From CAZKCI01 sp964584165 (lineage in GTDB: Bacteria > Auribacterota > Erginobacteria > Erginobacterales > CAZKCI01), in NCBI GenBank assembly GCA_964584165.1, contig CAZOYW010000013.1:3669-67668 (forward strand): DNA of 64,000 nt, written 5' to 3'. The notes under the pieces are model-generated. The model worked only from the letters and a program-made list of their open reading frames with translations, was not told the origin of the DNA and made no database searches. The translations under genes were made by a program, and so were the position numbers. Below are positions 34,096 through 41,926 of the stretch, piece after piece. The stretch's first letter is position 1; each line of letters begins with the position of its first letter.

Positions 34096-35418
34096 ATGAA
34101 GAAAGCGTCGCTGGTGATCGCCGCGGCCCTGCTCGCCCTGCCGCTCACGGCCCGGGCGGGAGTTCTTGAGGACGCGGTCGGCGGCCCGGAGTGGCTGAAG
34201 TATGGTTTCGACGAGCGGTTGCGCCAGGAGGATGTCTTCTACTCCCCCCGGGGCGCGGTCACGAACACCGACTTCGTCTACAACCGCATGCGCACCCGCC
34301 TCTTCGCCGGCCTGACCCCGGTCAAGGAGGTCGAGGCCTACCTGCGCTTCACCAACGAATACCGCTACTATTGGGAACCGCGGCACAACGTCCACGTCCT
34401 GCGCGACGAGGTCATCCTCGACAACGGCTATCTCGCGATCGTTAAGCCCGCCGACCTTCCCGTCTCGGCCAAGCTCGGCCGCCAGGACCTGGCGTACGGC
34501 GAGGGCTTCCTCATCCTCGACGGCGGCCCCAACGACGGATCCCGGACCTCCTACAGCGACGGGGGCAAGTTCACCCTGGAGGCGGCGGACAGCATCTTCG
34601 ACGCGCTCATCTTCTACAACAAGGGGACCCAGCCCTTCGCCATCGACGAGGCCAAGGATTTCCGGATGGACGACCAGGAGGTCGGCCTCTACGGCCTCTA
34701 CGCCACCAACGCCACCCTCCTCGAGAAGCAGAAGATCGAGGCCTACTACCTCTACAAGAACGGGAAGAAGAGCGTGCTCACCGCCGCCGGGACGCCCAAG
34801 TTCCCGGATAACGAGATCCACATCCTGGGCGCCCGCCTCTCCGGCGACCTCACCGACGAGCTCAACTACGCGGGCGAGGCGGCGGTCCAGCTCGGCGAGT
34901 GGGGCGAAGAGGACCAGCGGGCCTTCGGCGGCTACCTCTGGGGAACCTACAAGGTCCCGGGTTGCCCCCTGAAGAGCGCCCTCACCTTAGGCTACACCTA
35001 CCTCTCGGGCGACGACCCCGACACCGACCGCCACGAGGGCTGGGACCCGATCCTCTCCCGCTGGCCGAAGTGGAGCGAGCTCGTCCTCTACACCCTCATC
35101 CCGGAGGACGGGGTGGGCTACTGGACGAACCTCCAGATCCTGAAGCTGGGCTACGGGATGCAGCCGGTCGAGAAGCTCGCCATCAACTTCAACCTCCAGT
35201 GGTGGTTCGCCGAGGAGAACCCCTTCCTGGCCGCCAACCCGGACTTCTTCTCGGACGGGAAGACCCGCGGCCTCAACCCGCAGGCCAACATCAAGTACAA
35301 GTTCACCGACTGGCTCGCCAGCGCGGTGATCTTCGAGGCCTTCCAGCCGGGGTCCTACTACGAGGACGAGGTGGCCACCCAGTTCTTCTCGCGCTGGGAG
35401 TTCATGGTCACTTTCTGA
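34096..35418 (+). CDS. Alginate-export-like outer-membrane beta-barrel protein
   Basis: 440 residues from ATG 34096 (AGGAGG upstream). Signal peptide MKKASLVIAAALLALPLTARA. The mature part is rich in alternating aromatic/hydrophobic strands: FDERLRQEDVFY, RMRTRLFAGL, AYLRFTNEYRYYW, KLGRQDLAYGEGFLILDG (an AlgE-like GRQ motif), LTLGYTYLSGDDP, and ends in aromatic-residue FSRWEFMVTF. These fit alginate_exp/porin-type barrels used for export or uptake of acidic or aromatic compounds. It follows the aryl-CoA genes and may be an outer-membrane channel for their substrates (inference). Confidence 0.75.
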   Translation: MKKASLVIAAALLALPLTARAGVLEDAVGGPEWLKYGFDERLRQEDVFYSPRGAVTNTDFVYNRMRTRLFAGLTPVKEVEAYLRFTNEYRYYWEPRHNVHVLRDEVILDNGYLAIVKPADLPVSAKLGRQDLAYGEGFLILDGGPNDGSRTSYSDGGKFTLEAADSIFDALIFYNKGTQPFAIDEAKDFRMDDQEVGLYGLYATNATLLEKQKIEAYYLYKNGKKSVLTAAGTPKFPDNEIHILGARLSGDLTDELNYAGEAAVQLGEWGEEDQRAFGGYLWGTYKVPGCPLKSALTLGYTYLSGDDPDTDRHEGWDPILSRWPKWSELVLYTLIPEDGVGYWTNLQILKLGYGMQPVEKLAINFNLQWWFAEENPFLAANPDFFSDGKTRGLNPQANIKYKFTDWLASAVIFEAFQPGSYYEDEVATQFFSRWEFMVTF

Positions 35419-35441
35419 TTCCGGAACTGGAATCAGAAAGT
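35410..35441 (+). terminator. 13-bp hairpin spanning the stop codon of the barrel gene
   Basis: Bases 35410-35422 and 35429-35441 pair perfectly; the TGA at 35416-35418 is in the left arm. It is followed within 12 bases by a classical terminator. Confidence 0.7.
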
Positions 35442-35452
35442 GAGGGAAAAAG

Positions 35453-35487
35453 CCGGGCGGGCCCCTTCAGGGCCCGCCCGGTTTTTT
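35453..35487 (+). terminator. Rho-independent terminator
   Basis: A 12-bp GC-only stem (35453-35464 with 35470-35481), CTTCA loop, then T6. Confidence 0.9.
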
Positions 35488-35497
35488 GCTGCCCGGC

Positions 35498-35600
35498 CTG
35501 TAGGCCGGTTCTATGAACCGGCGGCCGGGCCCGTCGCGCCCGATCATAGATCGGGCCTACAGAAGCGGCCGGGCCTGTCGCGCCCGATCATACCTGCCCC
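35498..35600 (+). repeat. TGTAGGCCGGTTC / GATCATAGATCGGGCCTACAG REP-like hairpins
   Basis: Two small hairpins (GCCGGTTC..GAACCGGC and GCCCGATC..GATCGGGC) are bracketed by TGTAGG and CCTACA. The same family forms 61991-62155. The rest of the 351-bp gap (35600-35769) holds no gene that I can see; an AT-rich patch at 35690-35725 may contain a promoter. Confidence 0.8.
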
Positions 35601-35769
35601 GACAGCCGCTTTCCCTTTTTAAACATTTTGTCGGGGGATCGGGCCAACCGCGGCGTCCCGGCGGATTTGGCTGTTATTTCTGCCCCGCGGGAAATATAAT
35701 TTCCAACATAGGAAAATAAACTCTTCCCGCCGGCGTCGGCGGGCGGGGTGAAAAAAGAAGGAGGCAAGG

Positions 35770-36672
35770 ATGAAACAGATGACTGCGGCACTGGTCGCGG
35801 CGGCGCTCTTGGCGCCGCTACCCCTCTTCGCCCAGTCCTCCGCGATCCTGGGAACGGAGGACTACTTCGCCGGGGCGCTCCCCCCTCCGGGCTTCCACTT
35901 CATCGACTACCTCGCCTACTACACCGCCGACGAGCTCAAGGACTACGACGGGAAGAAGGTCCCCCTCGACTTCGAGCTCGACGTGCTGGCCGACGTCTTG
36001 AGGCCGATCTTCGTCTCCGACATCGAGGTCCTCGGGGCTTCCCTGGCCTGGCACGCGGTGATCCCGGTCGTCTACCAAGCGACGAAGGTGAAGGATTTCG
36101 GGGCGAGCGACTACCAGTTCGGTCTGGGAGACATGTACTTCTCCCCCTTCCTCCTCGGCTGGCACTCCGAGCTTTTCCACTGCGTGGCCGGTCTCGACAT
36201 CATCGCCCCCACCGGCCAGTACGACCGGGAGGACTTCGCCTCCATCGGGAACAACCACTGGACCTTCGAGCCGGCGGTCGCGGTCTCCCTGATCCATCCC
36301 GACGGGTTCGACGTCGACCTGAAGCTGATGTACGACATCCACACCAAGAACACGGACGACGACGACGGCTCCGGGGGGAAGCAGGACTACCTGTGCGGTC
36401 AGCAGTTCCACCTGGACTACAACGCCGGCTTGGCCGTTCTCGACCAACTCCGCCTGGGCGTTTGCGGCTACTACCTGATCGGACTTCAGGACGACGAGAT
36501 CGACGGCGAGAAGGTCGAGGACTCCAAGGAGCAGGTCTTCGCGGTCGGCCCCTCGGCCCTCCTCGGCCTCTCCCCCGCGTTCAGCCTCACGGCCAAGGCC
36601 CAGTTCGAGACCTACGCCGAGAACCGCCCCCTGGGGGCGATGTACTGGCTGAAGGCGGTTGCTAGTTTCTAA
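35770..36672 (+). CDS. SphA/MetA-pathway-type outer-membrane transporter-like protein
   Basis: 300 residues; GGAGG ribosome site before ATG 35770. Signal peptide MKQMTAALVAAALLAPLPLFA. The mature part has PPPGFHFIDYLAYYTADELKDYDG, SYWF-like strands, FGLGDMYFSPFLLGWH, LDIIAPTGQYDRED, NNHWTFEPAVAVSL and KLMYDIHTKN, which match the Phenol_MetA_deg (PF13557) family. Members are beta-barrels reported in hydrophobic aromatic compound pathways. Next to the AlgE-like barrel and aryl-CoA genes, it is a second candidate for outer-membrane passage of aromatics (inference). Confidence 0.75.
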   Translation: MKQMTAALVAAALLAPLPLFAQSSAILGTEDYFAGALPPPGFHFIDYLAYYTADELKDYDGKKVPLDFELDVLADVLRPIFVSDIEVLGASLAWHAVIPVVYQATKVKDFGASDYQFGLGDMYFSPFLLGWHSELFHCVAGLDIIAPTGQYDREDFASIGNNHWTFEPAVAVSLIHPDGFDVDLKLMYDIHTKNTDDDDGSGGKQDYLCGQQFHLDYNAGLAVLDQLRLGVCGYYLIGLQDDEIDGEKVEDSKEQVFAVGPSALLGLSPAFSLTAKAQFETYAENRPLGAMYWLKAVASF

Positions 36673-36699
36673 GGACAAGGAATTCGGCAAAAGAGCAAA

Positions 36700-36822
36700 A
36701 GGTTACGTAAGGTTGCGTCAGGTTACGCAGGGTTACGTAGGGTTACCCGAGACAAAGCAAAGTTGCGGGAGGTTCCGTAACCTCGCGTAACTTAGGTAAC
36801 CTTGCGTAACCTTACGTAACTT
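36700..36822 (+). repeat. GGTTACGTAAGGTTGCG array with inverted complement
   Basis: The left half has GGTTACGTAAGGTTGCGTCAGG words and the right half CCGTAACCTCGCGTAACTTAGG words, giving a long imperfect hairpin. Related to 22386-22437. Confidence 0.85.
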
Positions 36823-36840
36823 ATTGCCGAACAGGGATGG

Positions 36841-36887
36841 CTTATCCCGCGCGCTTCCCGGACGGGAAGTGCGCGGGATAAGCTTTT
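36841..36887 (+). terminator. 20-bp stem terminator after the MetA-like gene
   Basis: 36841-36860 pairs with 36863-36882 (one G-T pair) around a 2-nt loop, followed by CTTTTATT. A smaller GCCTCC/GGAGGC hairpin follows at 36891-36905. Confidence 0.8.
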
Positions 36888-36961
36888 ATTGCCTCCGAAG
36901 GAGGCTTCGGGATAGAATGCCCTCCCTTCATCCCGGAGCATCCAAGGAAAGGACGACTCTC

Positions 36962-37906
36962 ATGGCCGATACCAAACGAGCCCTGGTCACCGGCGGGGCG
37001 GGCTTCCTCGGCTCGCACCTCTGCGAAAGCCTCCTCTCCCGGGGCTTTGAGGTGGTCTGCATGGACAACCTCCTCACGGGCTCCGTGGGCAACATCGAGC
37101 ACCTCTCCGGGAACACGCGCTTCCGCTTCATCAAGCAGGACGTGACCGAGTACCTCTACCTGGACGGCCAGCTCGATTTCATCTTCCACTTCGCCTCCCC
37201 CGCCAGCCCCATCGACTACATCAAGTTCCCCATCCAGACGCTCAAGGTCGGCTCGCTCGGCACCCACAAGGCCCTGGGGCTGGCCAAGGCCAAGGGGGCG
37301 ACCTTCCTCCTCGCCTCCACCTCGGAGGTCTACGGCGACCCCCTGGTCCACCCCCAGCGGGAGGACTACTGGGGCAACGTCAACCCGATCGGCCCCCGGG
37401 GGGTCTACGACGAGGCCAAGCGCTTCGCCGAGGCGATCGCCATGGCCTACCACCGCTATCACGGGGTGAACACCCGGATCGCCCGGATCTTTAACACCTA
37501 CGGGCCGCGGATGCGCGCCCGCGACGGGCGGGTGGTCCCGGCCTTCATCTGCCAGGCCCTGGACGGCAAGCCGCTCACCGTCTTCGGCGACGGGACCCAG
37601 ACCCGCTCCTTCTGCTACGTCTCCGACCTGATCGAGGGGATCTGCGCGCTCGCCTTCTCTTCCGAGGCGGAGCCGGTCAACATCGGCAACCCCCGCGAGA
37701 TGACCGTCCGCGAGTTCGCCGAGCTGGTGATCCGGCTCGTCGGCTCCTCCAGCCGGATCGAGGCCAAGCCGCTCCCGGTGGACGACCCCCGCATCCGCCA
37801 GCCGGACATCTCCAAGGCCAAGCGGATCCTCTCCTGGCAGCCGAAGACCCCCCTGGAAGAGGGGCTCCAGAAGACGATCGAGTGGTTCCGAAATCATCGG
37901 GGATGA
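36962..37906 (+). CDS. NAD-dependent epimerase/UDP-glucuronate decarboxylase-like SDR
   Basis: 314 residues from ATG 36962. Extended SDR: TGGAGFLGSH (residues 10-19) for NAD, FHFASPASPIDY, LASTSEVYGDPLVHPQ (catalytic Ser), GVYDEAKRFAEA (Tyr-x3-Lys), RIFNTYGPRMRARDGRVVP and FGDGTQTRSFCYVSDLIEG. These segments are those of UDP-xylose synthase, which converts UDP-glucuronate to UDP-xylose for surface glycans. No glycosyltransferase is adjacent, so its use is unknown. AGGAAAGGA lies upstream. Confidence 0.88.
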   Translation: MADTKRALVTGGAGFLGSHLCESLLSRGFEVVCMDNLLTGSVGNIEHLSGNTRFRFIKQDVTEYLYLDGQLDFIFHFASPASPIDYIKFPIQTLKVGSLGTHKALGLAKAKGATFLLASTSEVYGDPLVHPQREDYWGNVNPIGPRGVYDEAKRFAEAIAMAYHRYHGVNTRIARIFNTYGPRMRARDGRVVPAFICQALDGKPLTVFGDGTQTRSFCYVSDLIEGICALAFSSEAEPVNIGNPREMTVREFAELVIRLVGSSSRIEAKPLPVDDPRIRQPDISKAKRILSWQPKTPLEEGLQKTIEWFRNHRG

Positions 37907-37959
37907 TCCGCGAACGCCTAGATGTTAAAAATCGGGGGCGGCTCGATCTTGATAGGAGA

Positions 37960-38030
37960 TATCTAAGGAAACCAGGAAGCCAGGAATATTGAATTTTATT
38001 CTCCTGGTTTCCTGGATTCCTAAGATAGAT
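37960..38030 (+). repeat. Inverted array TAAGGAAACCAGGAAGCC
   Basis: TCTAAGGAAACCAGGAAGCC on the left is answered by CCTGGTTTCCTGGATTCCTAAGA on the right. Intergenic, just upstream of the CtpA gene. Confidence 0.8.
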
Positions 38031-38067
38031 CCACGGGTTGGCCCGGGAAAATCGCGAGGGATATCTG

Positions 38068-39558
38068 ATGAAAAGCGCCATCCGCAACTGGTCCTGGCTG
38101 ATCGTTTTGGCCTTCACCGCCGCCCTCTCCCCGCTCGGGGCGCGGGGGTCTCCGAGCCCGGCGCCGACCCCGGCCGCCCTGCCCACCCCCGCCGCCTCCG
38201 TGGACGAGGCCGAGTCCGCGGGCATCTACAAGAACCTCGAGCTCTTCGCCTCGGTGATCGAGATCGTCCGCAAGCACTACGTCAAGGAGATGGAGCCCCA
38301 GGAGCTGATCTACGGCGCCCTCCACGGCCTTTTGGGCTCGCTCGACCCCTACAGCCAGTTCATGGAGCCCAAGGACTACAAGGAGATGAAGGTCGAGACC
38401 AAGGGCGAGTTCGGGGGTCTGGGGATCGAGATCACGGTCCGGGACGGGATCCTGACCGTCATCACCCCGATCGAGGACACCCCGGCCAGCCGGGCCGGGC
38501 TCCAGCCGGGCGACAAGATCGTCAAGATCGCCGAGGAGACGACCAAGAACATCACCGTGAACCAGGCGGTGGAGAAGCTCCGGGGCAAGCCCGGCACCTC
38601 GGTTCACCTCACCATCCTCCGGGCCGGGGAGAAGGAATTCCTGGAGTTCGACATCGTCCGGGACGTGATCCAGATCGTTTCGGTCAAGGAGACCCGGATG
38701 CTCCCGGACTCCATCGGCTACGTCCGCCTGGCCCAGTTCCAGGAGAAGACCGCCGAGGAGTTCGCTCGGGCCCTGGAGACGATCGAGAAGGAGAACCCCC
38801 GCGGCTTCATCCTCGACCTCCGCTACAACCCGGGCGGGCTCCTCTCCAGCGCGATCGCGGTGGCCGACTGCTTCCTCCCCGCGGGAAAGGTGATCGTGCA
38901 GACGGTGGGGCGGGAGGACCGGGTGGAGATGGAGGTCAAGGCGACCGGGGGCAAGAAGTTCCCGGAGGTGCCCATGGTCGTCCTGATCAACGAGGGGTCG
39001 GCCTCCGGCTCCGAGATCGTGGCCGGGGCGCTTCGGGACAACCAGCGGGCGGTCCTGGTCGGGGTCAAGAGCTTCGGGAAGGGCTCGGTCCAGTCGGTCC
39101 TGCCGCTCCGCGACGATTCGGCGATCCGGCTCACCACCGGCCACTACTACACCGCCTCCCACCGCAAGATCCAGGACGAGGGCATCCCCCCCGACATCGA
39201 GGTGGAGATGACCCCGGCCCAGAAGAAGGCCTTCGTGATGAAGAAGTACCTCGCCCTGGAGAAGGCGGAGAAGGAGGCGGCGGAGAAGGCGAAGGTGGAG
39301 GGAGGCGAGGCCGCCGCGCCCACTCCCGCTTCCGCCCCCACCCCCACCCCCACGCCCGCCGTCTCCGCTTCGCCGGCCGCTGCCGGCGCCGACGAGGATT
39401 TCGACCTCCTCGAAGACCTGACCGGCCTCGCCGGGAAGGAGAAGAAGAAGGCGGCGGAGGAGGAGACGGCCGACCCCCAGCTCCGCAAGGCGGTGGAGAC
39501 GATCAAGACGATCCTCCTCTACCGGGAGTTCCAGGAAGCAGTGGATGCGGATTCGTGA
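38068..39558 (+). CDS. ctpA: C-terminal processing peptidase, S41 family
   Basis: 496 residues from ATG 38068. Signal/anchor (NWSWLIVLAFTAALSPLGA), a PDZ domain (about 110-195: GEFGGLGIEITVRDGILTV, GLQPGDKIVKI), and the S41 core with catalytic Ser313 (NEGSASGSEI) and Lys338 (KSFGKG), 25 residues apart as in Tsp. The C-terminal 90 residues are Ala/Glu/Lys- and Pro/Thr-rich. It degrades or trims periplasmic proteins by their C-termini. It lies 82 bp ahead of the YibQ-like gene. Confidence 0.93.
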   Translation: MKSAIRNWSWLIVLAFTAALSPLGARGSPSPAPTPAALPTPAASVDEAESAGIYKNLELFASVIEIVRKHYVKEMEPQELIYGALHGLLGSLDPYSQFMEPKDYKEMKVETKGEFGGLGIEITVRDGILTVITPIEDTPASRAGLQPGDKIVKIAEETTKNITVNQAVEKLRGKPGTSVHLTILRAGEKEFLEFDIVRDVIQIVSVKETRMLPDSIGYVRLAQFQEKTAEEFARALETIEKENPRGFILDLRYNPGGLLSSAIAVADCFLPAGKVIVQTVGREDRVEMEVKATGGKKFPEVPMVVLINEGSASGSEIVAGALRDNQRAVLVGVKSFGKGSVQSVLPLRDDSAIRLTTGHYYTASHRKIQDEGIPPDIEVEMTPAQKKAFVMKKYLALEKAEKEAAEKAKVEGGEAAAPTPASAPTPTPTPAVSASPAAAGADEDFDLLEDLTGLAGKEKKKAAEEETADPQLRKAVETIKTILLYREFQEAVDADS

Positions 39559-39640
39559 TCCGCGCCAACGCCGCCCTCGGCCCGAGCGGTCGCTGGGTCG
39601 GGTTAATGGTACGGCTTGGCTCACCCTCCCCTTGCCCCGC

Positions 39641-40714
39641 ATGAGAATTCCCGTGCGGCGACGGCTGTTTGCCCCGTGCCTGGCCGCGGCGTTGCTCTGC
39701 TCCTGCGCCCGGCGGCAGGAACTCCCTCCCGCCCACCCCGGGGCGGCGGAGGCGGAACGGGCGATCGCCGTCGTGGAATCGGTCCTCTCCGTCTTCCTCT
39801 CCCCCGTCTGGCCACAGCGGCGGGTTGTCCCGGAGGAGGGGGATCGCCCGGCGGCTCTGATCCAGCCCCTCCCCCTCTCCTCTCTCGCCTACCTCCCGCG
39901 GCTCCTGCCCCGTCTCCGGGAGAGCCTCGCCGCCGCCGGCTTCCCGGCGGACGAGGGAGCGTCCGCCGCCTCCACCCTGGCCGTCTTCCTCCCCTCCGGG
40001 GGCATCCTCCGCTACGACTTCAGCCAGTCCGTGGCCGGCCGCCTCGCCCTGGTCATCGACGACGTCGGCCGCTCCCCCGCCGCCGCCGCCCGCCTCGAGG
40101 GGCTGGATTACCCCCTGACCCTGGCCATCCTTCCCCGCCTCCCCCATACCCGCGAGTGGGACGCGCTCGCCCACGAGCACAGCTACGAGGTGATCCTCCA
40201 CTGCCCCCTCTCCGCCCTCGACCCCGGTCTCGACCTGGGCCCGGGCGGGATCGCGGACGACCTCCCGCCCGAGGAGATCGCCGCGATCCTGCGGAAGGAT
40301 CTCGCGAGCGTCCCCCACGCGGTGGGCGTGAACAACCACATGGGCTCGGCCTTCACGCTCCTGACCGAGCCGATGCGCGCTTTCCTGGAAGAGCTGAACG
40401 ACCAGGAGCTCTTCTTCCTCGACAGCCTGACCTCGCCCCGGACGGTGACCCGGGCCCTGGCCGAGGAGACCGATATCCCGACGGCGGCGCGGGACGTCTT
40501 CCTCGACCACGAGAACACCGAGGAGTTCATCCTGAAGCAGATCGGCTCGGCCGCGCGGCGGGCGCTCAAGAACGGCCGGGCGATCGCGATCGGCCACTAC
40601 CGGCCGCTCACGCTCCAGATCCTGGAGAGGGAGATCCCCGCCCTGGCGGGGGAGGGGGTGCAGATCGTTCCGCTCTCTGATCTGATGCCCGGGAGGGGGG
40701 AAACAAGGGAATAA
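39641..40714 (+). CDS. Divergent polysaccharide deacetylase (YibQ-like) lipoprotein
   Basis: 357 residues from ATG 39641; the longer frame from 39545 overlaps ctpA. Lipobox ALLCSC (Cys about 22). The domain starts at about residue 130: RLALVIDDVGRSPAAAARL, LTLAILPRLPHTREWDALA, VILHCPLSA, VGVNNHMGSAFT, FFLDSLTSPRTVTRALAEE, IAIGHYRP. This is the DUF610/YibQ branch of NodB-like deacetylases, often next to a CtpA and envelope cell-division genes. Activity on peptidoglycan or polysaccharide is unproven for the family as far as I know. Confidence 0.85.
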   Translation: MRIPVRRRLFAPCLAAALLCSCARRQELPPAHPGAAEAERAIAVVESVLSVFLSPVWPQRRVVPEEGDRPAALIQPLPLSSLAYLPRLLPRLRESLAAAGFPADEGASAASTLAVFLPSGGILRYDFSQSVAGRLALVIDDVGRSPAAAARLEGLDYPLTLAILPRLPHTREWDALAHEHSYEVILHCPLSALDPGLDLGPGGIADDLPPEEIAAILRKDLASVPHAVGVNNHMGSAFTLLTEPMRAFLEELNDQELFFLDSLTSPRTVTRALAEETDIPTAARDVFLDHENTEEFILKQIGSAARRALKNGRAIAIGHYRPLTLQILEREIPALAGEGVQIVPLSDLMPGRGETRE

Positions 40715-40721
40715 TAGACCG

Positions 40722-41738
40722 ATGCTGATACTCGGCATTGAGACTTCCTGCGACGAGACCTCGGCCGCCCTGGTCGAGGACGGCCAAAGAATCGTCGCCG
40801 ACCTCGTCTCCACCCAGAACGAACTCCACCGGCCATTCCTCGGAGTCGTCCCGGAGATCGCGAGCCGCTCTCACCTCGAGGTCCTCTTCCCCCTGGTCGA
40901 GCGGGTCCTCCGGGAGGCCTCCGTCGGCCGGGAGCGGATCGACGCCGTCGCCTACACCCGAGGGCCGGGCTTGATCGGATCCCTCCTGGTCGGGACGGGG
41001 GCGGCCAAGGCGATCGCCTACGCCGGGGGGAAGCCCCTGGTCGGGGTCCACCACCTGAAGGGGCACGTCTACGCCGCCCGCCTCGAGGGGGCGGAGTATG
41101 AGTTCCCCCTGGTCGCCCTCATCGTCTCGGGGGGGCACACCTCGCTCGTCGCCGCCGAGTCCTGGGAGAGGGCGTCCGTGATCGGGCAGACCCGCGACGA
41201 CGCCGCCGGGGAGGCCTTCGACAAGGCGGCGAACCTCCTCGGGCTGGGGTTCCCCGGCGGCCCCGCGATCGACGCCGCGGCGGCGCAAGGGGACCCGAAG
41301 CGCTTCGCCCTCCCCCGGGGGATGCGGGGGAGCGGCGACCACGACTTCTCCTTCAGCGGGATGAAGACCGCCCTGCGCCTCCTGATCGAGAAGGAAAGAG
41401 CGAGGGGAGGGGAGGTCCCGACGGCCGACCTCGCCGCCTCCTTCCAGGCGGCGGTCGTGGACATCCTGATTCGGAAGCTTAAGCGCGCGGCGGAGGAGAC
41501 GGGAGCCCGGACGGTCGTCATCTGCGGTGGGGTGGCGCGGAACCGCCACCTCCGCCTTCGGGCCGCCGCGGCCTTCCCCGCCGGCGGTCCGCCGCTCTTC
41601 ATCCCCTCGCCGGCCCTCTGCACCGACAACGCGGCGATGGTGGCGGGGGTGGGGTTCCTGCGGCTTAAGGCCAATCTTACCGACGACTTCTCGGCCGACG
41701 CCGATCCGGGACTTCCGTGGGGAGAAGGGCTTTTCTGA
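40722..41738 (+). CDS. tsaD: tRNA N6-adenosine threonylcarbamoyltransferase
   Basis: 338 residues, standard length. Signatures: ILGIETSCDETSAALVE, VPEIASRSHLE, GPGLIGSLLVG, metal motif HHLKGHVYAA, LIVSGGHTSL, DDAAGEAFDK, GGPAID and GGVARNRHLR. It catalyses the transfer of threonylcarbamoyl to A37 of ANN-decoding tRNAs with TsaB and TsaE, not seen here. It starts 7 bp after the YibQ-like gene. Confidence 0.97.
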   Translation: MLILGIETSCDETSAALVEDGQRIVADLVSTQNELHRPFLGVVPEIASRSHLEVLFPLVERVLREASVGRERIDAVAYTRGPGLIGSLLVGTGAAKAIAYAGGKPLVGVHHLKGHVYAARLEGAEYEFPLVALIVSGGHTSLVAAESWERASVIGQTRDDAAGEAFDKAANLLGLGFPGGPAIDAAAAQGDPKRFALPRGMRGSGDHDFSFSGMKTALRLLIEKERARGGEVPTADLAASFQAAVVDILIRKLKRAAEETGARTVVICGGVARNRHLRLRAAAAFPAGGPPLFIPSPALCTDNAAMVAGVGFLRLKANLTDDFSADADPGLPWGEGLF

Positions 41739-41760
41739 AGACGGTATGCCTGTAGAAAAG

Positions 41761-41925
41761 AGGGTGTTAGGTGGGCGAGGAGGGTTGATAGGTCAGGGTT
41801 AGGAAGTGGGTTTGGTAAATGGGTCGGGGTTAAGCTAATGGTCTGGTCGATGGGTTAAGTTAAGGGTGCGGCTTGGCTCACCAGCTGCCTTACCCATCCG
41901 CCTTCATAACCTTTGCCCATCGACT
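41761..41925 (+). repeat. GGGTTAGGTGGG / GGTCTGGTCGATGGG array with inverted complement
   Basis: GGGTTAGGAAGTGGG, GGTCGATGGGTTAAG words on the left are answered by CTTACCCATCCG and TTTGCCCATCGAC on the right. Intergenic before the antiporter. Same group as 15233-15350 and 44698-44822. Confidence 0.75.
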
Positions 41926-41926
41926 G

